25,860 nucleotides of DNA from HGM05232 sp964646495 (GTDB lineage Bacteria > Bacteroidota > Bacteroidia > Bacteroidales > Muribaculaceae). Below the pieces are notes generated by a model. It made no database searches. It was not told the DNA's origin and worked only from the letters and a program-made list of their open reading frames with translations. The stretch spans positions 1 to 25,860 of the forward strand of contig CAZYEO010000016.1 of the NCBI GenBank assembly GCA_964646495.1. Reading direction: 5' to 3'. The position numbers were made by a program, and so were the translations under genes. Below, piece by piece: positions 15,686-24,588 of this stretch. The stretch's first letter is position 1. The number at the start of each line of letters is the position of its first letter.

Positions 15686-16561
15686 ATGATCCTATCAATG
15701 ACCGGATTTGGTAAGGCTATAGTTATCTTCAATAATAAAAAGATAACAGCGGAGATCAAATCTTTAAACAGCAAACAACTTGACTTGTCGGTGAGATTGC
15801 CACAAGCATATCGTGAAATCGAATTAGATTTGCGAAACGAGGTGTCGCGTATTCTTGAGCGCGGTAAAGTGGAATTAAATATTTCAGTTGAATCTAATGA
15901 ACAATATGAAGCTGCTTCCATTAATGTTCCATTGGTGTCGGCATATAAAGCTCAGATAGAACAAATATCGGCTGTATTAGAAATTCCTCTTCCTACTGAT
16001 TGGTATTCAACATTGTTGCGTATGCCAGATGTCTTGAAGCAAGATAATGGACACGAAATTTCTGAGGATGAAATGAAAGCGATGAATAATGCGGTAGTAT
16101 CTGCCGTAAAAGCGTTGATGGATTATCGTACTCAGGAGGGTAACAGACTAAGTATGGTTTTTCGTGAAAAAATCCATAATATAGGAACATTGCTCACAGA
16201 TGTAGAGCCATTGGAAAAAGAACGCGTGGCAAAAATAAAAGCACGCATTTATGATGCCCTTTCAAAGCTTGAGGGTATTGAATTTGACCGTGGACGTTTT
16301 GAGCAGGAAATGATTTTTTACATTGAAAAACTTGATATTAATGAAGAAAAGCAACGCTTGCGCAATCATCTTGATTATTTTATTGAGACTATGGATCACG
16401 CTCACGGGCAGGGTAAAAAATTGGGCTTTATAAGTCAAGAAATGGGTCGTGAGATTAATACTTTAGGATCGAAATCCAACAACCCCGAGATGCAACGTAT
16501 TGTAGTTCGTATGAAGGATGAATTGGAGCAAATAAAGGAACAGGTGTTGAACGTAATGTAG
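15686..16561 (+). CDS. yicC: YicC/YloC family endoribonuclease
   Basis: This 291-residue protein starts MILSMTGFGKA, the diagnostic YicC N-terminus, and includes EIKSLNSKQLDLSVRLP. The C-terminal DUF1732-type region shows FEQEMIFYIEKLDINEEKQRL, then GKKLGFISQEMGREINTLGSKSN. Family members are reported to be endoribonucleases that act in mRNA or small-RNA turnover. Being directly upstream of gmk (24-nt gap) is a widely conserved arrangement. It opens the plus-strand cluster, read from the divergent region shared with tsaB. Confidence 0.94.
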   Translation: MILSMTGFGKAIVIFNNKKITAEIKSLNSKQLDLSVRLPQAYREIELDLRNEVSRILERGKVELNISVESNEQYEAASINVPLVSAYKAQIEQISAVLEIPLPTDWYSTLLRMPDVLKQDNGHEISEDEMKAMNNAVVSAVKALMDYRTQEGNRLSMVFREKIHNIGTLLTDVEPLEKERVAKIKARIYDALSKLEGIEFDRGRFEQEMIFYIEKLDINEEKQRLRNHLDYFIETMDHAHGQGKKLGFISQEMGREINTLGSKSNNPEMQRIVVRMKDELEQIKEQVLNVM

Positions 16562-16585
16562 AATCTAAAACAGGAATTTAATTTT

Positions 16586-17164
16586 ATGACAAAAGGAAAA
16601 TTAATAATAATATCGGCTCCATCAGGATGTGGAAAATCAACAATAATAGGAGAATTAGTGAAGGATAATACCCTTGGGCTTGAATTTTCTATATCCGCTA
16701 CTACACGCCCACCGCGCAGAGGTGAACAAAATGGTGTAAACTATTATTTCCTTTCGTTGGATCAATTTCAACAAGCAATTGCTAATAATGAGCTTGTGGA
16801 ATATGAAGAGGTATATCCGGGTGGCTATTATGGAACTCTTAAATCAGAAATTGAAAGGATAAGGAAGGATGGCAAGAATGTTATTCTTGATATTGATGTA
16901 AAAGGAGGAATTAATGTAAAGAATCAATTTGGTAATGAAGCCATATCGGTTTTCATTAAACCACCTTGTATTGATACTTTGCGCCATAGATTACTGTCTC
17001 GTGGAACAGATCCCATCGAATCCATAAATGTGCGTCTTGAAAAAGCAAAATATGAATTATCATTTGCTCCTCAATTCGATTTTGAAGTGGTTAATGATGT
17101 GCTTATAGATGCGATAAATCATACACGCGATATAATATCAATATTTATAAATAAAGATAAATGA
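16586..17164 (+). CDS. gmk: Guanylate kinase
   Basis: This 192-residue enzyme phosphorylates GMP to GDP using ATP, in nucleotide recycling. The P-loop is SAPSGCGKST (residues 10-19). The GMP-binding region follows with SISATTRPPRRGEQNGVNYYFL and EYEEVYPGGYYGT, and ILDIDVKGG holds the conserved Asp. The lid region is RLLSRGTDPIESINVRL. All core motifs are intact and the length is normal. Its stop overlaps the start of nadD (ATGA at 17161-17164), so the two are translationally coupled. Confidence 0.97.
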   Translation: MTKGKLIIISAPSGCGKSTIIGELVKDNTLGLEFSISATTRPPRRGEQNGVNYYFLSLDQFQQAIANNELVEYEEVYPGGYYGTLKSEIERIRKDGKNVILDIDVKGGINVKNQFGNEAISVFIKPPCIDTLRHRLLSRGTDPIESINVRLEKAKYELSFAPQFDFEVVNDVLIDAINHTRDIISIFINKDK

Positions 17165-17736
17165 AAATAGGTATTTTAGGAGGCTCTTTCAACCCAATTC
17201 ACACTGGGCATGCAATTTTGGCTAATTACATATCACAATTTTGTGATATTGATAAGTTATGGCTTATGATTACTCCTAAAAATCCATTAAAAGATGATTC
17301 TGAATATGTGAGTGATGAAGCTCGCATACGCATGTGTGATATGGTTTCTGAAAGATGTTCGGATGTCATTGTTTCTGCTTTTGAATTTTCACTTCCGAAA
17401 CCATCCTACACTATAGATACATTGAATGCTTTATCAGAAAAAATATCTCAACATCAATTTATATTAATAATTGGTGCTGATAATTGGATTTGCTTTGATA
17501 AATGGAAATGCCCCGAAGATATTATAAGCAAATATGGCGTTCTAATATATCCGCGCTTAGGATACACTATTGACCCCAATAATTTGCCTGATAATGTGAA
17601 GTATCTTAAAGATGCTCCGATAGTAGAAGTGTCATCAACTTTTATAAGAAAGTCTATAAGAGCAAATAAAAACATGAGCCATTTTTTGCCTCAAGATGTT
17701 TATGAATATATAAAAAAGAACTCATTTTATAAATAA
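17161..17736 (+). CDS. nadD: Nicotinate-nucleotide adenylyltransferase
   Basis: This 191-residue nucleotidyltransferase makes deamido-NAD from nicotinate mononucleotide and ATP in NAD synthesis. The N-terminal GGSFNPIHTGH contains the HxGH catalytic motif. Near the C-terminus, EVSSTFIRKSI supplies the ISSTxIR motif. The IIGADNW segment in the middle is also typical. It overlaps gmk by 4 nt and is followed after 12 nt by the DUF5063-type gene. Confidence 0.96.
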   Translation: MKIGILGGSFNPIHTGHAILANYISQFCDIDKLWLMITPKNPLKDDSEYVSDEARIRMCDMVSERCSDVIVSAFEFSLPKPSYTIDTLNALSEKISQHQFILIIGADNWICFDKWKCPEDIISKYGVLIYPRLGYTIDPNNLPDNVKYLKDAPIVEVSSTFIRKSIRANKNMSHFLPQDVYEYIKKNSFYK

Positions 17737-17748
17737 ATATTTTCGATC

Positions 17749-18261
17749 ATGGACAAAAAAGAAAACTTAAGCCCCAACAGTATCGCTTTCATCGCTCTGG
17801 CAACAGAATATTGCCGTGAAATTAAGAATGCTCGAGAATCTGATCGTGATAGTTTTATAACCGCCATGATTAGGCTGTTACCACGTATTTACATATCTGC
17901 TACTGATATTAAGATTGTAGACACTACCGGAGAAATGTTTGTCGATTCATATCTTGATGAGGATTATTATGAGAATTTGCGTCGCCATATTGAAACTCTT
18001 ATGGGTCCGGATGATGTATATCTTGAGGTTTTTGAGGATGATATGAAATATTCGGATACACCTATTGGAGTAAGCATCGCTGAAACTCTTGCAGATATTT
18101 ATCAAGATTTATACAATTTTGTAATGGCAGTAGAGGATATTCCAAATGAACAAGTGAACGAGCTAATATCACTATGTAAGGAGAATTTTGAAGGGTATTG
18201 GGGCTCAAAATTATGTAATGTGCTTCGTGCATTGCATCATTTAAAGTACAATAACGATTAA
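17749..18261 (+). CDS. DUF5063-type conserved protein of unknown function
   Basis: This 170-residue soluble, acidic, probably all-helical protein has no signal peptide. Features include FIALATEYCREIKNA at the N-terminus, MIRLLPRIYISA, the segment SIAETLADIYQDLYNFVMAV, and a C-terminal FEGYWGSKLCNVLRALHHL. I place it with the DUF5063 family of Bacteroidota from this pattern, with moderate certainty. It sits 12 nt after nadD and 11 nt before the M18 peptidase gene, so it belongs to the same transcript. Function unknown. Confidence 0.85.
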   Translation: MDKKENLSPNSIAFIALATEYCREIKNARESDRDSFITAMIRLLPRIYISATDIKIVDTTGEMFVDSYLDEDYYENLRRHIETLMGPDDVYLEVFEDDMKYSDTPIGVSIAETLADIYQDLYNFVMAVEDIPNEQVNELISLCKENFEGYWGSKLCNVLRALHHLKYNND

Positions 18262-18272
18262 TATATTATATC

Positions 18273-19568
18273 ATGAAAAAAAATAAAATCATTGACTCAT
18301 TAATAGAATTTCTGGATAATAGCCCATGTAATTTTTATGCGGTAGAGACAACAAAGAAAATTTTAAATAAAGCAGGCTACCATGAGCTTAATCCAGCCAA
18401 TAAGTGGAATATTAAGAAGGGGGATAAATTTTATGTTGTAAAAAATGATAGTGCCCTATTTGCTGTAAATGTAGGAATGGATAATATTGCTGAAAGCGGA
18501 TTTAATATCATTGCAGCCCATAGCGATTCTCCATGTTTTCGCATTAAGCCCAATGCTCAGATTAATACTGAGGGGGGTATTGTAAAACTTAATACTGAAG
18601 TTTATGGGGGTCCGATACTTTATACATGGTTTGATCGTGCTCTTTCAATTGCCGGACGTGTAATGGTAAGGAATCTTGATAAAAAAGGTATTGAATCAAG
18701 GTTGTTATGTATTAATCGTCCTATTCTCACTATTCCGCACCTCGCTATTCATTTCAATCGCTCTGTAAATGAAGGCAACCCACTTTCAAAGCAGAAAGAT
18801 ATGCTTCCTGTCATAGGTATAATAAATGATGAAGCTGAGAAAGATAATATGCTCCTAAATTTGATTTCATCAGAGCTTAAAGTGGATATAAAAGATATAA
18901 TAGATTTCGATCTGATGCTTTATGATACACAAAAAGCTGAATTATTAGGAATCAAAGATGAGTTTATATGTTCGGGTAGAATAGATGATCTTAGCATGGT
19001 TCATGCAGCCGTTACAGCACTGGTTGAAAGCTCCGAAAGCAATGCGACCAAAATTGTGGCAATATTTGATAATGAAGAAACAGGCAGTGGAACCAAACAA
19101 GGAGCTGCATCTCCGGTTTTGTCAAATATTTTGAAGAGGTTAAATGTAGCATTGGGAGGTGATGAAGAGGATTTCTTCCGTGCCGTAGCAAAATCTTTTA
19201 TGATTTCAGCTGACAATGCCCATGCGTTTCATCCTAATTATTCTGAAAAATATGATATTACGAATCATCCTGTGATGGGTGGTGGTCCGGTAATTAAAAT
19301 AAATGCGAATTGCAAATATATGTCGGATGCGTATTCCTCATCAAAATTTTCAGAAATTTGTAGAGGATCAGGTGTGCCTGTGCAATATTTTGTAAATCAT
19401 TCTGATGTTGCAGGTGGTTCAACTTTAGGCAATATATTTACTTCTCAAATGGATATTGCCGGAGTCGATGTAGGTAATCCAATTTGGGCTATGCACTCTA
19501 TTAGAGAAACCGGATCTGTGAGTGATCATGAGAATATGGTAAAAGCTTTCATGTATTTCTTTAAGTAG
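18273..19568 (+). CDS. M18 family metallo-aminopeptidase (aspartyl aminopeptidase type)
   Basis: This 431-residue cytosolic zinc peptidase removes N-terminal, often acidic, residues from peptides. Metal-site motifs are seen in order: AAHSDSPCFR (first His), GRIDDLSMVHAA (bridging Asp), DNEETGSGTKQGA (catalytic Glu pair), SADNAHAFHPNY, and near the end NHSDVAGGSTLG, then MHSIRETGSV with the last His. All are in M18 order and the length is typical. It is the last gene of the plus-strand cluster and is followed by the terminator at 19591-19628. Confidence 0.93.
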   Translation: MKKNKIIDSLIEFLDNSPCNFYAVETTKKILNKAGYHELNPANKWNIKKGDKFYVVKNDSALFAVNVGMDNIAESGFNIIAAHSDSPCFRIKPNAQINTEGGIVKLNTEVYGGPILYTWFDRALSIAGRVMVRNLDKKGIESRLLCINRPILTIPHLAIHFNRSVNEGNPLSKQKDMLPVIGIINDEAEKDNMLLNLISSELKVDIKDIIDFDLMLYDTQKAELLGIKDEFICSGRIDDLSMVHAAVTALVESSESNATKIVAIFDNEETGSGTKQGAASPVLSNILKRLNVALGGDEEDFFRAVAKSFMISADNAHAFHPNYSEKYDITNHPVMGGGPVIKINANCKYMSDAYSSSKFSEICRGSGVPVQYFVNHSDVAGGSTLGNIFTSQMDIAGVDVGNPIWAMHSIRETGSVSDHENMVKAFMYFFK

Positions 19569-19590
19569 TAAAGTAAGTTTTAAAATAATA

Positions 19591-19628
19591 AACAATGGCG
19601 AAGCTCGATTTGAGACTTCGCCATTGTT
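19591..19628. terminator. Convergent (bidirectional) intrinsic terminator
   Basis: A perfect 13-bp inverted repeat (AACAATGGCGAAG / CTTCGCCATTGTT) with a 12-nt loop lies 22 nt after the M18 peptidase stop and 11 nt from the 3' end of the minus-strand 77-residue gene. T runs follow on both strands (GTTTT on plus, GTTTATTATTTT on minus), so it should end transcripts from both sides. Confidence 0.9.
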
Positions 19629-19639
19629 TTGATTCTTTA

Positions 19640-19873
19640 TTACTGAGCATATTCAAGAACGGTAGGACTCTTTACATCCACACCATATTCTTGTGCTTTT
19701 TGTAATATGGCTCTTGCTAACTTTGGTTTTAGCTCTTCGGGACAATATCTGAAATATGCTTCAGCTGCCCTCACATGTGCTGCATCGGGCATAGGATATT
19801 CTCTCCTTTCGGGAAGCCCAAAGACTGAATCGTCAAAGCTATCCCTTTCCTCGGTATTCAAAACATCGCTCAT
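19640..19873 (-). CDS. Orphan 77-residue protein with a GLPxRxxYPMPDxxH motif
   Basis: This is a small soluble protein. An acidic N-terminal tail (residues 1-17) leads into FGLPERREYPMPDAAHVRAA and a helical region with a Cys (AYFRYCPEELKPKLARAILQKAQEYG). The LP-x-R-x-YP-x-x-D-x-x-H pattern resembles short segments I recall in phage-structure-associated and clostridial proteins of unknown function; this is from memory and unproven. The ATG at 19873 lies inside the 3' arm of a perfect 18-bp inverted repeat, so translation may be controlled by RNA folding. The convergent terminator at 19591-19628 ends it. It is 66 nt downstream of the M49 peptidase gene. No phage genes surround it. Confidence 0.7.
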   Translation of the reverse strand: MSDVLNTEERDSFDDSVFGLPERREYPMPDAAHVRAAEAYFRYCPEELKPKLARAILQKAQEYGVDVKSPTVLEYAQ

Positions 19874-19922
19874 ATTGATAGTATATTAATAAGTTTAGAT
19901 ATAACAATATGAGCGATGTTTT
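19860..19922 (-). repeat. Perfect 18-bp inverted repeat enclosing a start codon
   Basis: The arms AAAACATCGCTCATATTG (19860-19877) and CAATATGAGCGATGTTTT (19905-19922) are exact reverse complements with a 27-nt AT-rich loop. In the minus-strand RNA the 5' arm begins 17 nt after the M49 peptidase stop. The 3' arm contains the ATG and first codons of the 77-residue gene. Flanking A and U tracts inside the stem make it terminator-like for the peptidase gene. The same fold would hide the start codon of the next gene. Which role applies cannot be settled from sequence. Confidence 0.9.
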
Positions 19923-19939
19923 AGTTTGTGTGTAAAATC

Positions 19940-21970
19940 CTACTTTGTAAGAGGGGAATAATCTTTTGAGTATCTCAACATTTGGGTCGTATATCCTTCT
20001 GTAAAATTAAGCTTTACATCTTGGATATTACCGTTTTTATCCATTACCGGAGTATATATTGGATTAACAAATCCTTTATATGGAGCAATATCAAGAGTTG
20101 CATATCGAGCTAATACTTCATTGTGGATGGCTGGGTCTACTTTTACAGCATACTGTTCCACGAGAGCTTTACCGGCTTCATAATCCCCTTCTGACTTGAT
20201 ACGTTGTACTTCGGAAAGAAGTTTGCCAAATAGATACTGCAATTTTCGATAATCGTTTACCTTGATGAATGTTTTTCCGTTTTTCTTCACATACTCAATT
20301 ACATTATCAGATTTTCCATTCTCATATACCCATTCAGCAATAAGTTTACGATTGCGCATATGAGATTCTTCAACATCCTTTCCTGGTTCTATGCGCATGA
20401 GCTGTGTCATAAGACCGTTAAGAATATACTTATAATATTCTGCTTTATAAGCATCCTCATTTTCAAGGAGTCCTAATTCCACCAATTTAGGATCTGCAAG
20501 GTAATATAAAGCAAAAAGATCTGCACGTGTTTCCTCTAATGTAGCTCCGTAGGCTTTCATCGCATCGGGATCAACTCCCGGAAGAAGCTTTCCGCTTCCA
20601 TGTCCTAAGCATTCATGAAGATCTGTATGAAGGTTATCTGTAATAAACAAATATTTTGCCATAAGATCCTTTTCATTTTGACCGAGAACAAACTCATCAT
20701 TGAACCCATTGCCCATAGATGCTTTGTCATACGCATCGGTAATATTTTCGATCGTAACTGATTTCGAACCATGAGATGCACGAATCCAATTTGAGTTGGG
20801 CAAATTTATACCGATAGGTGTAGCTGGATAAGCATCCCCAGCTAAAATACATGCTGTTATTACTTTAGCCGATACACCTTTTACCTCCTCTTTTTTGAAA
20901 CGTTTATCAACCGGTGAATTATCCTCAAACCATTGAGCATTATTGCTTATAATTTCAGTGCGCTCAGATGCTTTATGATTCTTAAAGTTTACAATTGATT
21001 CCCATGAACCAGTCATACCAAGAGGATCTCCGTATGATTCTATAAAACCATTTATGAAGTCTATCTCGCTCTTAGTGTCTTCAGTCCACAATATTGAATA
21101 TTCATCAAATGTTTTAAGGTCTCCGGTTGTATAGTATGCACGTAGTTTTGCAATGTAATTTTTTTGTTCCGGAGTGTCAGCAACATCTTCAGCTTTTTCC
21201 AACCAGAAAAGTATTTTTTCAATTGCATCCGAATATAAACCACCAAGCTTGTATCTTTCTTCAACTATTTTCCCATTCTTTTTTGTAACTCGTGAATTAA
21301 GTCCATGAGATACAGGAGTGGGACCATCATTTTTCTTTATGTCATTATAATAGTCTTCCACCTCTTTTTGAGTAACACCATCATATAGATTTGATGATGA
21401 ATTAAGTATCAAATCTACTCCTGAAGCTTGTGCTACTGCTTTAGGCATTACTTTAGGATCAAAAATCACCGGATTAATTACATCAAGAAATTCTTTTAAT
21501 GTACTTTTTGGCGGGATTGGTAATTGAGATTGCTTCAATTTTTTTACCTCTGTGACAAAATATTCTTGTGAAAATTTTGGTGTAAACTTATCGCTACTAT
21601 AATGATGATGAATACCATTGGCAAACCATATTTGTTTCAAATAAGTTTCCAGAGCTTTAAATTCTTTGGTATTCTTATCGGTTTGAGGATTAGTATAAAT
21701 TAATTCAAGCGTTTTTCGGATTTGAAGATTATATTTCACATTTTGTTCAGCAAGAATCTCTCTACCATATAAAGCTGCTTGTGAAAGGAAATATACAAGT
21801 TTTTTTTGCTGCAATGTCAATTGGTCAAATCCCGGTACATCGTAGCGCAATACTTCGATATCTGCAAATCGATCTACATGATAATTGTTATTTGGAATAT
21901 TTGATGTTGCCATAGCTAAATTTGATGATGCTAATGCAAGTAATCCTGCATAAATAAATTTTTTCTTCAT
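19940..21970 (-). CDS. Secreted M49 family dipeptidyl peptidase III
   Basis: This 676-residue zinc exopeptidase releases dipeptides from the N-terminus of oligopeptides. The family's expanded zinc motif HECLGH is at residues 452-457, followed by GSGK. The second motif is EETRAD at 479-484. A signal peptide (MKKKFIYAGLLALASSNLAM) with no lipobox Cys predicts export to the periplasm, whereas the animal and yeast enzymes are cytosolic. The Cys inside the zinc motif matches what I recall of the Bacteroides thetaiotaomicron enzyme. It starts 22 nt after rlmI ends and probably belongs to the dxr-rseP-rlmI transcript. The 18-bp inverted repeat lies just downstream. Confidence 0.93.
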   Translation of the reverse strand: MKKKFIYAGLLALASSNLAMATSNIPNNNYHVDRFADIEVLRYDVPGFDQLTLQQKKLVYFLSQAALYGREILAEQNVKYNLQIRKTLELIYTNPQTDKNTKEFKALETYLKQIWFANGIHHHYSSDKFTPKFSQEYFVTEVKKLKQSQLPIPPKSTLKEFLDVINPVIFDPKVMPKAVAQASGVDLILNSSSNLYDGVTQKEVEDYYNDIKKNDGPTPVSHGLNSRVTKKNGKIVEERYKLGGLYSDAIEKILFWLEKAEDVADTPEQKNYIAKLRAYYTTGDLKTFDEYSILWTEDTKSEIDFINGFIESYGDPLGMTGSWESIVNFKNHKASERTEIISNNAQWFEDNSPVDKRFKKEEVKGVSAKVITACILAGDAYPATPIGINLPNSNWIRASHGSKSVTIENITDAYDKASMGNGFNDEFVLGQNEKDLMAKYLFITDNLHTDLHECLGHGSGKLLPGVDPDAMKAYGATLEETRADLFALYYLADPKLVELGLLENEDAYKAEYYKYILNGLMTQLMRIEPGKDVEESHMRNRKLIAEWVYENGKSDNVIEYVKKNGKTFIKVNDYRKLQYLFGKLLSEVQRIKSEGDYEAGKALVEQYAVKVDPAIHNEVLARYATLDIAPYKGFVNPIYTPVMDKNGNIQDVKLNFTEGYTTQMLRYSKDYSPLTK

Positions 21971-21992
21971 AAATATATTTGTTACGAATAGA

Positions 21993-23174
21993 TTATTCTA
22001 CATATAATACTAATCCTTTCAGATACTCACCTTCTGGGTGATAAATATTGATAGGATGATCGCATGGTTGCGTGAGTTGATGCAATATTCTGACTTTGCG
22101 GTGAGATTGTGCCGCTGCACTAAATACTGCAAGACGAAATTGTTCTTTTGTTACTGCTTGAGAGCATGAGAATGTGAATAGTATTCCACCCGGTTTTATT
22201 TTATCAAAAGCTTTATGATTTAGCTTTCTATAACCGATCAATGCGTTTTTAAGAGCACTTTTATGCTTAGCAAATGCTGGTGGATCAAGTATTATAAGAT
22301 CGTATTTATCATCCATTTCACCAAGGAATTTGAAAGCATCCTCTGCATATGCTTTGTGGCGATCGTCATTGGGAAAATTAAGTTCCACATTTTCGTTGGT
22401 GAGCTGTATTGCTTTTGATGAGCTATCAACTGAATGTACTAATTTTGCACCTCCACGCATGGCATAGAACGAAAATCCACCAGTGTAGCAGAACATATTT
22501 AAAACACTACGGCCATTGGAGTAATGCTCTAATAGACTTCTATTTTCGCGTTGATCTACGAAAAATCCGGTTTTTTGACCTTTCAACCAATCAGCATGAA
22601 ACTTTAATCCGTTTTCAAGTGCAATATTAGTTTCAAAGTTACCTATAATGTACTCGTTTTGAGGGTCAAGTTGTGCTTTGAATGGCAATGTCGTTTCCGA
22701 TTTATAATATACATTTTTGATAGTTTCATCAGGAAGTTGGACGAGAGCTTTAGCAATCATATTGCGCATGAAATGCATTCCGGGTGAGTGGGCTTGCACT
22801 ACAGCTGTATTGCCATATACATCCACTACAAGTCCGGGAAGGAAATCCCCTTCTCCATGTACTAATCGAAATGAGTTATTATCTTCACGGATAAGCCCTA
22901 CCCCTTTGCGCATTTCAAATGCAGCCAAAAGTCTTTGAGCAAAAAAATCGCTATTGATTTCAGAATCGGAAAAATCAAGAATACGCACGGCTATGCTACC
23001 AATTTGATAATGTCCGTTGCCTATATGTGTGCCATCTGCAGCATATACTGATACTAAATCACCCTCCTCAATCGAACTATCCATTTTTGCGATAGCACCC
23101 GAAAATACCCAAGGATGAAATCGCTTTAATGATTCTTCTTTTCCTCGTTTTAATGTTATATTTTTATACTCCAT
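21993..23174 (-). CDS. rlmI: Class I SAM-dependent 23S rRNA methyltransferase, RlmI-like
   Basis: This 393-residue enzyme has a PUA domain (residues 1-80, with KRFHPWVFSGAI) and an RlmI middle domain ending in GFFVDQRENRSLL. The Rossmann SAM domain follows: VLNMFCYTGGFSFYA (motif I), IILDPPAFAKHK (motif IV) and LFTFSCSQAV, which holds the catalytic Cys. By homology it makes m5C1962 in 23S rRNA; the exact position modified is inference. It starts 17 nt after rseP ends and is followed after 22 nt by the M49 peptidase gene. Confidence 0.93.
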   Translation of the reverse strand: MEYKNITLKRGKEESLKRFHPWVFSGAIAKMDSSIEEGDLVSVYAADGTHIGNGHYQIGSIAVRILDFSDSEINSDFFAQRLLAAFEMRKGVGLIREDNNSFRLVHGEGDFLPGLVVDVYGNTAVVQAHSPGMHFMRNMIAKALVQLPDETIKNVYYKSETTLPFKAQLDPQNEYIIGNFETNIALENGLKFHADWLKGQKTGFFVDQRENRSLLEHYSNGRSVLNMFCYTGGFSFYAMRGGAKLVHSVDSSSKAIQLTNENVELNFPNDDRHKAYAEDAFKFLGEMDDKYDLIILDPPAFAKHKSALKNALIGYRKLNHKAFDKIKPGGILFTFSCSQAVTKEQFRLAVFSAAAQSHRKVRILHQLTQPCDHPINIYHPEGEYLKGLVLYVE

Positions 23175-23191
23175 CGTTTATTCTGTTTTTA

Positions 23192-24571
23192 TTATTTGAT
23201 GAAGAATCTATAAATATCGTTGCCATTGGCATATACCAGCAACAATAAGAGAAATGCCATTCCTGCCATTTGTGCATATTCCATGAATTTTTCATTTGGT
23301 TGGCGACGAGTGATAATCTCGTAGATGAGGAATAACACATGTCCACCATCTAGAGCAGGAATTGGAAGGATATTCATAAATGCCAAGATTACTGATAGTA
23401 ATGCTGTAATATTCCAAAATTGAACCCAACTCCACTCTTCGGGGAATATGCTCCCTATAGCTCCAAATCCACCAATACTTTGAGCACCTTCAGATGTGAA
23501 AATGAGCTTCATCTGACTTACGTAGCTGGTAAGCTTTTCTACCCCAAGTTCCCATCCGCGGGGGATAGACTCAATAAGTGAGTATTTCAAAGTTTTAGGT
23601 GTATAAATATCGGTAAGCATAGTAAGACGAATACCCATTTTTCCGTTTTCGGTAAGTTCTACGGTGGCATTGTTTACCTTTCCATTGCGGACATATTGAA
23701 TATTTACAGGCTTATTTGCATTTTCAGTAAGAAGTTTTGTAAAAATATCGAATGATGGAGTTGCAACACCATTTACCGAAATTATTTCGTCACCTTTTGT
23801 GAGTCCGGATTTTGCAGCTCCAAGCCCTTTCTCAGTTTCAGATATAACAACAGGTAAACGATAAGTCATAAAAAATGATGAGTTGGGTTGCTCTTCTATC
23901 GCTCTATTAACTTGAAATACGAAACCATCAGGAATAGGAATATTAATAGTATCGGTGTTGTTGCGCAATACTTTAACATTTTTAGCCATTAATATTTTCC
24001 CGAAGGTATCACTAGAATATGTTTCAAGATAATTATCATCGGCAAATAAAGGGATATCCCCATCTTGAAATCCGATTTTGTGTGCCACATCAATGTATGA
24101 CATTCCTGCTTTTGCATCACGGAATGGAATATATTCTTCACCATAAGTATAAGCAATTCCGGCATAAATGATGATGGCAAGAATAAAGTTGAATATTACA
24201 CCGGCAGTCATAATTAATAGACGTTGGTACGCAGGTTTTGAACGAAACTCCCATGGCTGTGCGGGTTGCTTCATTTGCTCTTTATCCATCGATTCATCGA
24301 TCATGCCTGATATTTTTACATATCCACCCATTGGAAGCCATCCGATGCCATATTCAGTATCGCGCCACGATGCTTTATTAGAATCGCTGTCACTCTCTTT
24401 TTTCTTTGGTTTATATTTAAATAATGAGAACCAAGGGTTAAAAAACAAGTAGAATTTTTCTACTCTCACACCGAAAATGCGTGAAAATATATAATGCCCG
24501 AACTCGTGGAATATCACCAAAATGGCAAATGCCAACATTAATTGAGCTGCTTTAATTAGAAATGTCTCCAT
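23192..24571 (-). CDS. rseP: Site-2 intramembrane metalloprotease RseP
   Basis: This 459-residue membrane protease has its zinc motif HEFGH at residues 22-26 in the first helix. The third zinc ligand, an Asp, is at 408 in NILPIPALDGGHVLF (400-414). At least one PDZ domain lies in the middle (about 225-315: GLTKGDEIISVNGV). The PMGGYVKISGM segment after the first helix is also typical. It cleaves membrane-embedded anti-sigma factors and leftover signal peptides in the family. It follows dxr by 17 nt, a common pairing in bacteria. Confidence 0.96.
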   Translation of the reverse strand: METFLIKAAQLMLAFAILVIFHEFGHYIFSRIFGVRVEKFYLFFNPWFSLFKYKPKKKESDSDSNKASWRDTEYGIGWLPMGGYVKISGMIDESMDKEQMKQPAQPWEFRSKPAYQRLLIMTAGVIFNFILAIIIYAGIAYTYGEEYIPFRDAKAGMSYIDVAHKIGFQDGDIPLFADDNYLETYSSDTFGKILMAKNVKVLRNNTDTINIPIPDGFVFQVNRAIEEQPNSSFFMTYRLPVVISETEKGLGAAKSGLTKGDEIISVNGVATPSFDIFTKLLTENANKPVNIQYVRNGKVNNATVELTENGKMGIRLTMLTDIYTPKTLKYSLIESIPRGWELGVEKLTSYVSQMKLIFTSEGAQSIGGFGAIGSIFPEEWSWVQFWNITALLSVILAFMNILPIPALDGGHVLFLIYEIITRRQPNEKFMEYAQMAGMAFLLLLLVYANGNDIYRFFIK

Positions 24572-24588
24572 TCAGTATGTTTGATAAT

